Source of the DNA: Glaciecola sp. UBA1851
GTDB lineage: Bacteria > Pseudomonadota > Gammaproteobacteria > Enterobacterales > Alteromonadaceae
Direction of reading: 5' to 3'
Length of the DNA stretch: 64,000 nucleotides
NCBI GenBank assembly: GCA_002338515.1
Contig: DDIL01000080.1
Span: 47,193 to 111,192, forward strand
In this document: one piece after another, positions 45,410 through 53,549 of the stretch
How the letters are laid out: each line of letters begins with the position of its first letter
How positions within the stretch are numbered: position 1 is the stretch's first letter
Notes under the pieces: model-generated
The model's input: the letters and a program-made list of their open reading frames with translations, nothing else
The model's database searches: none
What the model was told of the DNA's origin: nothing
Program-made: the position numbers and the translations under genes

Positions 45410-46009
45410 ATGGAAGTCGCAATAATATTAATGGGCTTATTAATTTGCATATCTGTTATCGCAATTAAATTCAATAATGATCGTATTGAGTTTCCTTTTG
45501 CTAGCAAACCTCATTTGTTTACCGCAGCAGAGCGTCAATTTCTTCAATTAATTGAGCATTCCGTTCAAGGAGAATTCAGAGTGATGTGCCGTGTTAAATT
45601 GTCTGATTTGCTAAGTTTAAAACATAATACAGATTCAAAAATAGCTAAAAGTGCATTCTTGAGAGCTAATTCGAAACAAGTGGATTTCGTGCTATGTAAT
45701 AAAGACGATATGACACCTGTGATGGTAATAGACTTAGTTTATGGCACTGGCGCTAATGGCCACAATACGCAGCGCGATTTTTTCGTTAGTGGTGCGCTAG
45801 AAACGGCCGCTATCCCGCATGCACGAATTAAAGCAAAAGCTGGATATACGTTAAGTGATATTAAAGAATGTATTGAATCCAAGCTAGTCCCATTACGCAG
45901 AAGACAAGGTAAAATACCCTTTGCTGTTATGCAGGAAAAGCCAAGTATTATAAAGCCTCATAACAAGCCTACAAGACCACTGCGCGCGACTAGAAATGTA
46001 GCAGCATAA
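45410..46009 (+). CDS. DUF2726 domain protein, membrane-anchored
   Basis: 199 residues from the ATG at 45410, chosen because GGAG lies 5 bases upstream; a TTG 15 bases earlier is less likely. One N-terminal membrane segment (~3-18), then DUF2726 (~38-160): FTAAERQFLQLIEHSV, FRVMCRVKLSDLL, VDFVLCNKDDMTPVMVIDL and RDFFVSGALETAAIPHARI. The fold resembles restriction-endonuclease-like nucleases, with candidate Asp/Asp-Leu residues in VDFVLC and VIDLVYG, but activity has not been established for the family. A basic tail follows. Expression appears to depend on sigma-54, which is unusual and gives the best clue to when it acts. Confidence 0.85.
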   Translation: MEVAIILMGLLICISVIAIKFNNDRIEFPFASKPHLFTAAERQFLQLIEHSVQGEFRVMCRVKLSDLLSLKHNTDSKIAKSAFLRANSKQVDFVLCNKDDMTPVMVIDLVYGTGANGHNTQRDFFVSGALETAAIPHARIKAKAGYTLSDIKECIESKLVPLRRRQGKIPFAVMQEKPSIIKPHNKPTRPLRATRNVAA

Positions 46010-46111
46010 GAGCAAACATAAACGCCAGCTAAACAAATATTTAAATATATTTTAATATAGTCTTCGTTCTGTATTAGTATATAAGCAATTACAATCAACG
46101 CGAATCCCAAT

Positions 46112-46132
46112 ATAACCCCTCATAGGGGTTAT
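46112..46132 (+). terminator. Terminator or attenuator just before mtnN
   Basis: ATAACCCCT (46112-46120) and AGGGGTTAT (46124-46132) form a perfect 9-pair stem with a 3-base loop, followed by TTCTTTT. The stem ends only 8 bases before the mtnN ribosome-binding GGAG (46140-46143). It can end the DUF2726 transcript or act as an attenuator for the mtnN operon. Confidence 0.7.
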
Positions 46133-46148
46133 TTCTTTTGGAGCAAAA

Positions 46149-46841
46149 ATGAAGTTTCTAATAATTGGTGCTATGCAAGAAGAAATCACACTTTTGAAGG
46201 CTAACCTATCTGAATGTCAAACAACTAAAATTGAATACTTAGATGTTCATTGCGGGAAAATAGGCACACATGATATCGCACTAGTTCAATGCGGTATTGG
46301 TAAGGTTGCTTCCGCAGCAGCTACTGCAATTCTAGTAGCCAATTTGAAACCAGATGCGGTTATTAATACTGGATCAGCTGGTGGCTTTGAGTCTAGTTTA
46401 AATGTAGGTGATGTGGTGATTGCGAGTAAGTTACTTCATCATGATGTCGATGTAACTCATTTTGGTTACGAGCTCGGGCAAGTTCCACAAATGCCCGCAT
46501 ATTACGAATGTGATAAAACGTTGGTTAGCTTAGCGCAACAGGCGATAGCAGATGAACTAGATATACAAGTAATGACTGGTCTAGTCTGCAGTGGAGATAG
46601 CTTTGTAGGTAGCGATGAAGTTGCTAATTCAATAAAGCAAAACTTCCCCGATATGTCTGCTGTCGAAATGGAGGGCGCGGCAATTGCGCAAGTTTGCCAT
46701 TTAATGAATACGCCTTTCGTTGTTATTCGAAGCCTTTCCGATATTGCGGGTAAAACATCAACCGTTTCTTTTGAAGCATATTTAGAAGTGGCGGCTAAAA
46801 ATTCTGCCAACTTAGTTATGGGTATGATAAAGCTTAGCTAG
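46149..46841 (+). CDS. mtnN: 5'-methylthioadenosine/S-adenosylhomocysteine nucleosidase
   Basis: 230 residues, the standard length. N-terminal MKFLIIGAMQEEI with catalytic Glu12, then TGSAGGF, the substrate region VEMEGAAIAQVC with the conserved Glu, and catalytic Asp in RSLSDIAG. It cleaves MTA and SAH to adenine and the thioribose or ribosyl-homocysteine, recycling SAM by-products and making the precursor of autoinducer-2. It is followed after 2 bases by a cbiB-like gene and then a btuF-like gene, so it probably heads a three-gene operon. Confidence 0.96.
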   Translation: MKFLIIGAMQEEITLLKANLSECQTTKIEYLDVHCGKIGTHDIALVQCGIGKVASAAATAILVANLKPDAVINTGSAGGFESSLNVGDVVIASKLLHHDVDVTHFGYELGQVPQMPAYYECDKTLVSLAQQAIADELDIQVMTGLVCSGDSFVGSDEVANSIKQNFPDMSAVEMEGAAIAQVCHLMNTPFVVIRSLSDIAGKTSTVSFEAYLEVAAKNSANLVMGMIKLS

Positions 46842-46843
46842 CT

Positions 46844-47821
46844 ATGGATACGAATTTTGAATATTGGATTCAATCTAATCAGGTACATCTAATATTAGTA
46901 ATTTGGATTAGCTTTATTCTGGAAAAATTCTGGCGTATCTCGGCAACCGCTAATCCTTTGGTTTTTTATCGAATACTATGCACAAGACTAGCGAACAAGG
47001 TCAGTTCCGATATTCCAAACCAGGCCAGATTATCTGGCTTTTTAGGCGGTTCACTATTAGCTGCACCAATTTGTATTATATTTTATTTAGTACATGAATT
47101 CGCAGGGTACCAAACGCTTTTAGATATTTTGCTACTTTGGATGCTATTACAGTTTAGTGCAGAGTTGAAAAGCGTCGAAAAGTCAGTTGATGCACTCTCA
47201 AACGATAAACCTAAATTAGCAAAAGAATTGCTGAAGAATACGGTTATTAGAGAAACCTCGTCTTTAAGTCCTTTAGGTGTATCTAAAACAGCAATTGAGT
47301 GCTTATATTTAAAATATCATCACCAACAAATAGCCGTTCTATTTTGGTATTTAGTACTTGGTCCAACAGCTGCACTCGCATACCGTTTAATTTATGAAAC
47401 ACAACAAGTATGGAATATTAAACTCTCTCAATATACTGACTTTGGTATGGCGCCTTTTTTCATCACTAAAATACTGCAATTGCCGTCTAACTATTTGTTT
47501 AATAATACTTTTCTATTACTCACCAACCCTATTCAATTTAGTGGGCTTATTTTTACAAAGAACTATTGGGCCCTTTCACTAACCTTGTTCAACTTTACAC
47601 AAAACTATTTCTATTTATTTGTACTTGGTCATAGCCTTAACATCAATACGGGTGGACCATGTATTTATAATAATAATAAAGTGCGTCGCCCAAGGTTTCT
47701 TGAACCCCAAACAAAAATGGAACCAGACGTTAAGAATGTTTCTCAATTAATCACTATTATAAATAATCACCGTGTGGCAATGTTAATTGTCGCCACTCTA
47801 ATTTTAGCTTGGCAGGTTTAA
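46844..47821 (+). CDS. cbiB: CbiB/CobD-like cobalamin biosynthesis membrane protein
   Basis: 325 residues, with membrane segments at ~12-30, ~68-88, ~92-105, ~160-180 and ~305-322. Family features are NTVIRETSSLSPLGVSKTAIECLY around residues 130-153 and WYLVLGPTAALAYRLI around 166-181, as in adenosylcobinamide-phosphate synthase, which attaches aminopropanol to cobyric acid. The sequence is divergent from enteric CbiB, as is normal for alteromonads. Placed between mtnN and a cobalamin-binding protein gene, it likely acts in corrinoid salvage. Confidence 0.8.
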   Translation: MDTNFEYWIQSNQVHLILVIWISFILEKFWRISATANPLVFYRILCTRLANKVSSDIPNQARLSGFLGGSLLAAPICIIFYLVHEFAGYQTLLDILLLWMLLQFSAELKSVEKSVDALSNDKPKLAKELLKNTVIRETSSLSPLGVSKTAIECLYLKYHHQQIAVLFWYLVLGPTAALAYRLIYETQQVWNIKLSQYTDFGMAPFFITKILQLPSNYLFNNTFLLLTNPIQFSGLIFTKNYWALSLTLFNFTQNYFYLFVLGHSLNINTGGPCIYNNNKVRRPRFLEPQTKMEPDVKNVSQLITIINNHRVAMLIVATLILAWQV

Positions 47822-47822
47822 T

Positions 47823-48689
47823 GTGTTAATTAAAAGTCAATGGTACAAATGGTTTCTCACCTTCTTTATTGTTTTTTTGAATGTCTGTATAGCTTTAACA
47901 ACATATTCTGCTAATACTAAAACAATTGATCTAAAAATTACCAATGACAATAGCTATAGAATTATTACTCTTAGCCCCCACCTAACAGAATTAGTCTTCG
48001 CATTAGGGCATGGAGATAACATTGTAGCTGTCAGTGATTATAGTGATTACCCAGAGAAAGCAAGGTTACTCCCATCGATTGCGAGCTATCAAGGTGCCAA
48101 TATAGGTGAAATAATCAGGTTAAAACCTACCCATGTTTTAGTTTGGAAAGGCGGAAATAAAGATTCAGACATACAACGATTAAAACAAAATGAATATATG
48201 CTTTATGAGTCGAACATTAATGATATTGATGATTTAAAACGAAACATTCAAGAAATTGGCAGATTTTTAAATGCTGAAGCAAGTGCGGCTGATTTAATCG
48301 AACACATAGAACGTAAGCTAGCAAAAAATGTTATTGATAGACCGTACATAAATTCAATTTACTATATAAGTAATCAACCACTTGTGGGTTTGGGTAACGA
48401 TAAATGGATTAATGATTTATTGTCTGTGTGTAATATCAATAATCTATACAAAATAAGTAATAGTGCCTATCCTCAATTAAACAAAGCAGACATTATTCGA
48501 AAGCAACCAAAACTTATTATTTCGGCAACTAACCAATCATTAGAACAGAGTCAAGAATTTTGGAAACCCCATCAATCGCAACTTCATTCACTAATAGTCA
48601 AGGTTGACCCAGACGCTATACACAGATTTACACCACGAGCGATTGATGAAACGCTCAAATTATGTCAAAAAGTAAATCAATCTAAATGA
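47823..48689 (+). CDS. btuF: BtuF-like cobalamin-binding periplasmic protein
   Basis: 288 residues. GTG start directly after the cbiB-like stop. Signal peptide/anchor (~8-28), then a Fe/B12-type substrate-binding fold: RIITLSPHLTELVFALG (residues ~42-58), VAVSDYSDYPE, and IGEIIRLKPTHVLVWKGGN, which closely follow BtuF. It would deliver cobalamin to BtuCD, but btuC and btuD are not adjacent. A siderophore-binding role cannot be fully excluded, although the SDYSDYP motif and the cbiB-like neighbour favour cobalamin. Confidence 0.85.
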   Translation: MLIKSQWYKWFLTFFIVFLNVCIALTTYSANTKTIDLKITNDNSYRIITLSPHLTELVFALGHGDNIVAVSDYSDYPEKARLLPSIASYQGANIGEIIRLKPTHVLVWKGGNKDSDIQRLKQNEYMLYESNINDIDDLKRNIQEIGRFLNAEASAADLIEHIERKLAKNVIDRPYINSIYYISNQPLVGLGNDKWINDLLSVCNINNLYKISNSAYPQLNKADIIRKQPKLIISATNQSLEQSQEFWKPHQSQLHSLIVKVDPDAIHRFTPRAIDETLKLCQKVNQSK

Positions 48690-48744
48690 TGCTGTTTTAC
48701 GTTCAATATAAGTATATTAAATCTAATGGAATGTGTTACTTAAG

Positions 48745-49194
48745 ATGAAAAATTATAGAACGACGAAATTATTGTTCCTCCTATTAGCTGCTCTATTTTT
48801 TATAAGTGCTTGCACAGAGTCAACCCAAACTGCTTCTGAGGGTTCTGCGCCCTTATCAGTGGCTGATAATGAAATGGATATATCTAGGGAAGCATTTAAA
48901 AGCATGCCAGCTGATGACCGTATATTAATTGATGTAAGAACCACTGAGGAATATGGGCAAGGCTACATAAGCGATGCGGTAAATATCCCAGTGGCAGAAT
49001 TATCTGAACAAATGGATAAAATTATAGATTTGGCAGAAAATAAAGATGCTCAAATTGTTGTGTATTGTCGTTCTGGTAAACGAGCAGGTAAAGCAATTGA
49101 TTATCTAGCTAGCCAGGGTTTTACTAACTTAAAGCATCTTGATGGTGATTTTGGCGGCTGGGAAGCCGCCAACGAAGCAATTATGAAACCCTAA
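48745..49194 (+). CDS. Rhodanese-domain lipoprotein
   Basis: 149 residues from the ATG at 48745; the frame extends four codons upstream to a GTG with no better support. Signal peptide with lipobox ISAC, then one rhodanese domain (~50-145): ILIDVRTTEEYGQGYI and active-site loop VYCRSGKRAG with the catalytic Cys. Such periplasmic single-domain rhodaneses may transfer sulfur or act on thiols; substrate unknown. Its TAA stop directly abuts the tyrS stop on the other strand, with no base between. Confidence 0.88.
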   Translation: MKNYRTTKLLFLLLAALFFISACTESTQTASEGSAPLSVADNEMDISREAFKSMPADDRILIDVRTTEEYGQGYISDAVNIPVAELSEQMDKIIDLAENKDAQIVVYCRSGKRAGKAIDYLASQGFTNLKHLDGDFGGWEAANEAIMKP

Positions 49195-50394
49195 TTAATT
49201 CAAAGTTACTCGGGCAAACTTGCGTTTGCCCACTTGATATACCTTTGTAGAATGCTCTGTTATAACAAGGCGAGTATCTTCAACTTTATTACCATCAATT
49301 TTTACCGCCCCACTTTTTATCATTCTCATAGCATCAGACGTTGAGGTGACTAAACCAACTTCTTTTAATAAGTTACCAATAATAATGCCATTTACATCTA
49401 ACTCGACAGTATGTTCTGGCATTTCTTCTGGTATTGCATTTTTCTGAAAACGTTGTACAAAATCTTGTAGCGCATTATCCGCATCTTGTGGCGTATGAAA
49501 CCGTGCAATAATTTCTTGTGCTAAAAGAATTTTTACATCTCTAGGGTTTTTTCCCTCGTTCACTTGCTGTTTTAACGAGTCTATTTCTTCAAGTGGTTTA
49601 AAACTAAGCAAGTCGTAGTAACGCCACATTAAATCATCGGAAATAGACATGATTTTACCAAACATCTCATTTGGTGCATCGGTTATACCAATATAGTTAT
49701 TTAATGACTTAGACATTTTCTGGACGCCATCTAAACCCTCGAGTAAAGGCATCATTAATACTGTCTGTTGTTTTTGACCTTGAGACTTTTGAAGCTCTCT
49801 CCCCATTAATAGATTAAATCGTTGGTCTGTGCCACCAAGTTCAACATCTGACTTTAATGCAACAGAATCCCAACCTTGAACAAGAGGATATAGAAATTCA
49901 TGAATAGCGATAGGTTGTCCATTAGCATAACGTTTTTTGAAATCATCTCTTTCAAGCATACGAGCAACTGTTTGCGACGCCGCCAATTTTATCATGCCAG
50001 CAGCGCCCAATTTATTCATCCATTCACTGTTAAACCTAATTGAAGTCTTTTCAGGATCTAATATTTTGAACACTTGATCTTGATAAGTCTTTGCATTTTC
50101 TAAAATTTGTTCTGCAGTCAAAGGCTTACGTGTTACGTTTTTACCTGTTGGATCGCCAATTAGCCCAGTGAAATCCCCAATTAAAAAAATGACTTCATGA
50201 CCAAGCTGCTGAAAAGTACGCAACTTATTTATCAGAACGGTATGGCCCAAATGCAAGTCTGGCGCGGTTGGATCAAACCCAGCTTTTATTTTTAACGGCT
50301 TTCCTGATTTTAGTCGTTCAACTAACTCTTCTTCTATCAAGATCTCGTCTGAACCGCGTTTTATTTCAGCAAAAGCTGATTCCCAATTTGCCAT
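49195..50394 (-). CDS. tyrS: Tyrosyl-tRNA synthetase
   Basis: 399 residues. Class I synthetase with the HIGH-type motif HLGH at 48-51 (TAPDLHLGHT), KMSKS near residue 230, and a C-terminal S4 RNA-binding domain (TSDAMRMIKSGAVKIDG). The length and motif details match the TyrRS-2 branch (TyrZ-like) common in marine gammaproteobacteria. It charges tRNA-Tyr. It is divergent from the M23 peptidase gene, a widespread neighbourhood. Confidence 0.96.
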   Translation of the reverse strand: MANWESAFAEIKRGSDEILIEEELVERLKSGKPLKIKAGFDPTAPDLHLGHTVLINKLRTFQQLGHEVIFLIGDFTGLIGDPTGKNVTRKPLTAEQILENAKTYQDQVFKILDPEKTSIRFNSEWMNKLGAAGMIKLAASQTVARMLERDDFKKRYANGQPIAIHEFLYPLVQGWDSVALKSDVELGGTDQRFNLLMGRELQKSQGQKQQTVLMMPLLEGLDGVQKMSKSLNNYIGITDAPNEMFGKIMSISDDLMWRYYDLLSFKPLEEIDSLKQQVNEGKNPRDVKILLAQEIIARFHTPQDADNALQDFVQRFQKNAIPEEMPEHTVELDVNGIIIGNLLKEVGLVTSTSDAMRMIKSGAVKIDGNKVEDTRLVITEHSTKVYQVGKRKFARVTLN

Positions 50395-50611
50395 TAATAC
50401 ATCCTAAATGTCCTGCTTAATTCATCACTTTTAAATTAAAATGTTTAGCTAAGCTACTTTATTAATTAAATAATTTGGTGAAAAAGTCGAAATAATAAAA
50501 GACAGAATGATTATTTTGATTTTTTCGTCACGTTGTAATTTGAACCTTTGTTCTGGAATATTGACTAAAATGCGTATATTCTTAGGTTTTATTGCCATAT
50601 TTTACGAGTCT

Positions 50612-51904
50612 ATGTTACACAATACAATACGACAATTGCCAAAACCTCACAGATTCACAATATTGTGTTTGGTGTTTATGTTGGTTGTAATATTGATATT
50701 ACCTTCAGAAGACGTGGTTGCAACTAAGTCGTTACCAGCTGTTGAGTTAGAAATTGGGGTAAAATATCCCGTTGCTATGCCAGCGTTTAATCAGGCCGCA
50801 TCGCATATTGATGATACAGAGTATGAAGATTTCATTCCTTACCTTGTTAAAAAGGGTGATACGTTAGAAAAAATATTAAGCAAACATGGGCTAGGACCAC
50901 AAATTACTCATAAGGTAAGTCGCGCTGGCGATGAGGCAAAAAGACTTACCCGTTTAAAGCCGGGCGAAACACTTTATTTTAGTATTGACCAAAATACTGA
51001 ATTACAAACTCTACGATACCCCATTGATACCACTCAAACGCTGATAGTTAAAAATTTGCAAGGAAATTTCAGCTCAACGATTGAGAATAAACAAATAGAA
51101 ACCGTTCTAAACTTTGCAAAAGGTAACATTCAAAATAATTTTTGGAATGCTGGAACAAAAGCTGGACTGACTGACAATCAAATTATGCAACTTGCCGGAA
51201 TATTTGGTTGGGACATCGACTTCGCGCAAGAAATTAGGACAGGTGATTCATTTAATATCGTTTTTGAAGAACTCTTTGTTGACGGCGAGTTTGTAGGCTT
51301 TGGAGATATTGTAGCTGCTGAATTCGTTAACCAGGGTGACGAGTTTATTGCCATTAGATATACAGATGGGCGGTATTACACACCAGATGGTCGAAGCATG
51401 CGTAAAAGTTTTTTACGTGCTCCGATAGATTTCAGATATGTTAGCTCTAATTTCAATCCTAGACGTTTTCACCCTGTACAAAAAAGAATCAAGCCACACA
51501 GAGGTGTGGACTATGTTGCTCGTATTGGCACGCCTGTAGTTTCTGCAGGTGACGGAAAGGTTATAAAGGCTACGTATGATAAATACAATGGTCATCATGT
51601 ATTTATACAACATGGTGAGCGATATCAAACTAAATACCTTCATTTTAAGAAACGTGCGGTTAAGGTTGGACAAACAGTTAAGCAAGGTCAAGTCATTGGT
51701 TATTTAGGTCGTTCTGGGATGGTTACAGGCGCTCATTTACACTATGAGTTTTTAGTAGACGGAGTGCACCGAAATCCTAGAACAGTTAGCTTGCCAAAAG
51801 CTGAACCAATAGACTCCGCAGAGAAAAACAAATTTATGCAAATAGCAGCGCGTAAAACCAATTTATTGGAAAATCATAAGCGCATTATGTTGGCTATGAA
51901 TTAA
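50612..51904 (+). CDS. mepM: M23 peptidoglycan DD-endopeptidase, MepM-like
   Basis: 430 residues from the ATG at 50612; the frame opens at 50507 but the first 35 residues look like untranslated leader. N-terminal membrane anchor (~13-33), a LysM-like/OapA region (YLVKKGDTLEKILSKHGL near residue 80), a linking domain, and a C-terminal LytM/M23 domain with metal ligands in KPHRGVDYVA (His, Asp) and GAHLHYEFL (HxH). It cuts cross-links in peptidoglycan to allow growth. Usual partner gene anmK does not follow. Confidence 0.93.
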   Translation: MLHNTIRQLPKPHRFTILCLVFMLVVILILPSEDVVATKSLPAVELEIGVKYPVAMPAFNQAASHIDDTEYEDFIPYLVKKGDTLEKILSKHGLGPQITHKVSRAGDEAKRLTRLKPGETLYFSIDQNTELQTLRYPIDTTQTLIVKNLQGNFSSTIENKQIETVLNFAKGNIQNNFWNAGTKAGLTDNQIMQLAGIFGWDIDFAQEIRTGDSFNIVFEELFVDGEFVGFGDIVAAEFVNQGDEFIAIRYTDGRYYTPDGRSMRKSFLRAPIDFRYVSSNFNPRRFHPVQKRIKPHRGVDYVARIGTPVVSAGDGKVIKATYDKYNGHHVFIQHGERYQTKYLHFKKRAVKVGQTVKQGQVIGYLGRSGMVTGAHLHYEFLVDGVHRNPRTVSLPKAEPIDSAEKNKFMQIAARKTNLLENHKRIMLAMN

Positions 51905-52004
51905 TTCAAAAATGTTGTCTTTATTGATAGTGAGTTTTTACTAACTTGATAAATTAAAACAGATTTCATGGTTTCATAAAATCATTCATAATTATCAAAT
52001 TTAG

Positions 52005-52457
52005 CTAAGCAACTAACGTTTGATTTGTTAGTCTCAGATTTCGCATAGTCAAAGTAAGTTTTTCTAGGCTGTTCATCCAACCATATTGTTGTTGTAGCAT
52101 TTCTTGTTCAGTCTTAAAGCCACTTTGCGATAATTTAACGAATGTTGTAAGGTTGGGCTGCATAGAAAATATAACACTAACTTTTGACATTTCGTTTGTA
52201 TCATCCCAGCGCCATGTAAAGCTTAATTCCTTTTCATGCTCAATTGTATTATAAACACCAATAACTGTCTGCTGAAATGCATCTGGGCTTTGTAAAACAA
52301 CTCTGTATTGCCCGCCTTCAATGAAATTTGAAATAAAACTGCTTACTTTAAGATTATTTGGACCAAACCATTTAGATACTAGTTCAGGATGATAGAATGC
52401 ATTATAGACATCTTTAACATTCGCATTGAATAGACCTTTTATGGTGAAGTCGTACAT
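52005..52457 (-). CDS. SRPBCC/AHSA1-type domain protein
   Basis: 150 residues from the ATG at 52457, which has AGGG 8 bases upstream; the frame extends to 52580 into the promoter of the opposite gene, which is unlikely. START-like fold with the AHSA1 signature: NANVKDVYNAFYHPELVSKWFGPNN at the N-terminus and the C-terminal helix EEMLQQQYGWMNSLEKL. Such proteins bind hydrophobic ligands or contact Hsp90, and most are unassigned. Divergent from the 2-hydroxyacid dehydrogenase gene. Confidence 0.85.
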   Translation of the reverse strand: MYDFTIKGLFNANVKDVYNAFYHPELVSKWFGPNNLKVSSFISNFIEGGQYRVVLQSPDAFQQTVIGVYNTIEHEKELSFTWRWDDTNEMSKVSVIFSMQPNLTTFVKLSQSGFKTEQEMLQQQYGWMNSLEKLTLTMRNLRLTNQTLVA

Positions 52458-52564
52458 AAAATTAACCCTAATATTATAGATATTTTTAACTATAAACTTA
52501 TCGGCAGATATTAAATCAACCTTACCAATAGTTAGATATTTTACAGATAAACAAGCGAGCTCTA

Positions 52565-53524
52565 ATGCATAAATTAGCAATTATTAGCAGTGACCATAAA
52601 GCATTTGAAGAAATGTTTATTGCAGACATAAATTTGCACACTATATATGAATTAATCTACTCAGGTACTGAGCCTCCTAACGCCATACTTAACGAAGTTG
52701 AAGTATTAATTGGAGAGCCTAGTTTACTAGCTCCATTGATTGAAAAGTGCTTGTATCTGAAGTGGGTTCAATCCACTTGGGCAGGTAATAACAAATTGCA
52801 AGGCCTTACGAATAAAAGCTATATATTAACTGGAGTAAAGAACGTATTCGGGCTACAGATGGTCGAATATATTCTTGCCTATATGTTGTTTTTCACAAGA
52901 CGGATTAACGAATTCAATCAATTAAAAGAAAGTGGAGATTGGGAACAACTACCTTGTCTTACATTGTCTAATTATAATGTGACAATTTTTGGCATGGGTA
53001 GTATAGGTAAACAGGTAGCTAATCAACTATCAGTAATGGGAATGCAAGTAGCGGGTATAGTTAAAAATATTGAAAAGCATAGTCAAGCGCAAAAGCTAGA
53101 TAATAATATTAAAATAGCGACGTACCAAGAGTCTATATCACTCGTAAACAAATCAGACTTTGTTATCAATCTTTTGCCTGAAACAGCGGAAACAACAGGC
53201 TTATTTAACAGTAAACTTTTTTCACAATTTAAAGCAGGTGCTATATTCATAAATGCCGGAAGAGGTAATGTGATAGATAAACCAGACAGTTTAATTGAGG
53301 CATTAAAATCTAACCATCTAAAAGCTGCTGTCCTTGATGTTTTTGAAAATGAGCCTTTGGATAGCCAACATGAGTATTACAATACAGATAATTTATACAT
53401 TACATGTCATACCGCAGCAATATCTCATCCTAGTGAAGTATTTAAGATCTTTCGATTTAACGCTATAAAATTTTCAGAAAACCAGCCATTACAATACGTA
53501 CATGACTTTGAATTAGGGTACTAA
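52565..53524 (+). CDS. D-2-hydroxyacid dehydrogenase
   Basis: 319 residues. Flavodoxin-like substrate domain, then NAD(P)-binding motif FGMGSIGKQVANQL (~residues 140-153). Catalytic residues are visible: Arg in INAGRGNVIDK, Glu in FENEPLD and His in TCHTAAIS. It reduces a 2-keto acid or the reverse; the substrate is not clear, though overall it resembles the glyoxylate/hydroxypyruvate reductase branch (GhrA-like). Divergent from the SRPBCC gene and convergent with the HPt/HD-GYP gene. Confidence 0.9.
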   Translation: MHKLAIISSDHKAFEEMFIADINLHTIYELIYSGTEPPNAILNEVEVLIGEPSLLAPLIEKCLYLKWVQSTWAGNNKLQGLTNKSYILTGVKNVFGLQMVEYILAYMLFFTRRINEFNQLKESGDWEQLPCLTLSNYNVTIFGMGSIGKQVANQLSVMGMQVAGIVKNIEKHSQAQKLDNNIKIATYQESISLVNKSDFVINLLPETAETTGLFNSKLFSQFKAGAIFINAGRGNVIDKPDSLIEALKSNHLKAAVLDVFENEPLDSQHEYYNTDNLYITCHTAAISHPSEVFKIFRFNAIKFSENQPLQYVHDFELGY

Positions 53525-53549
53525 AAAATTTACCTCATTATTGAATATG

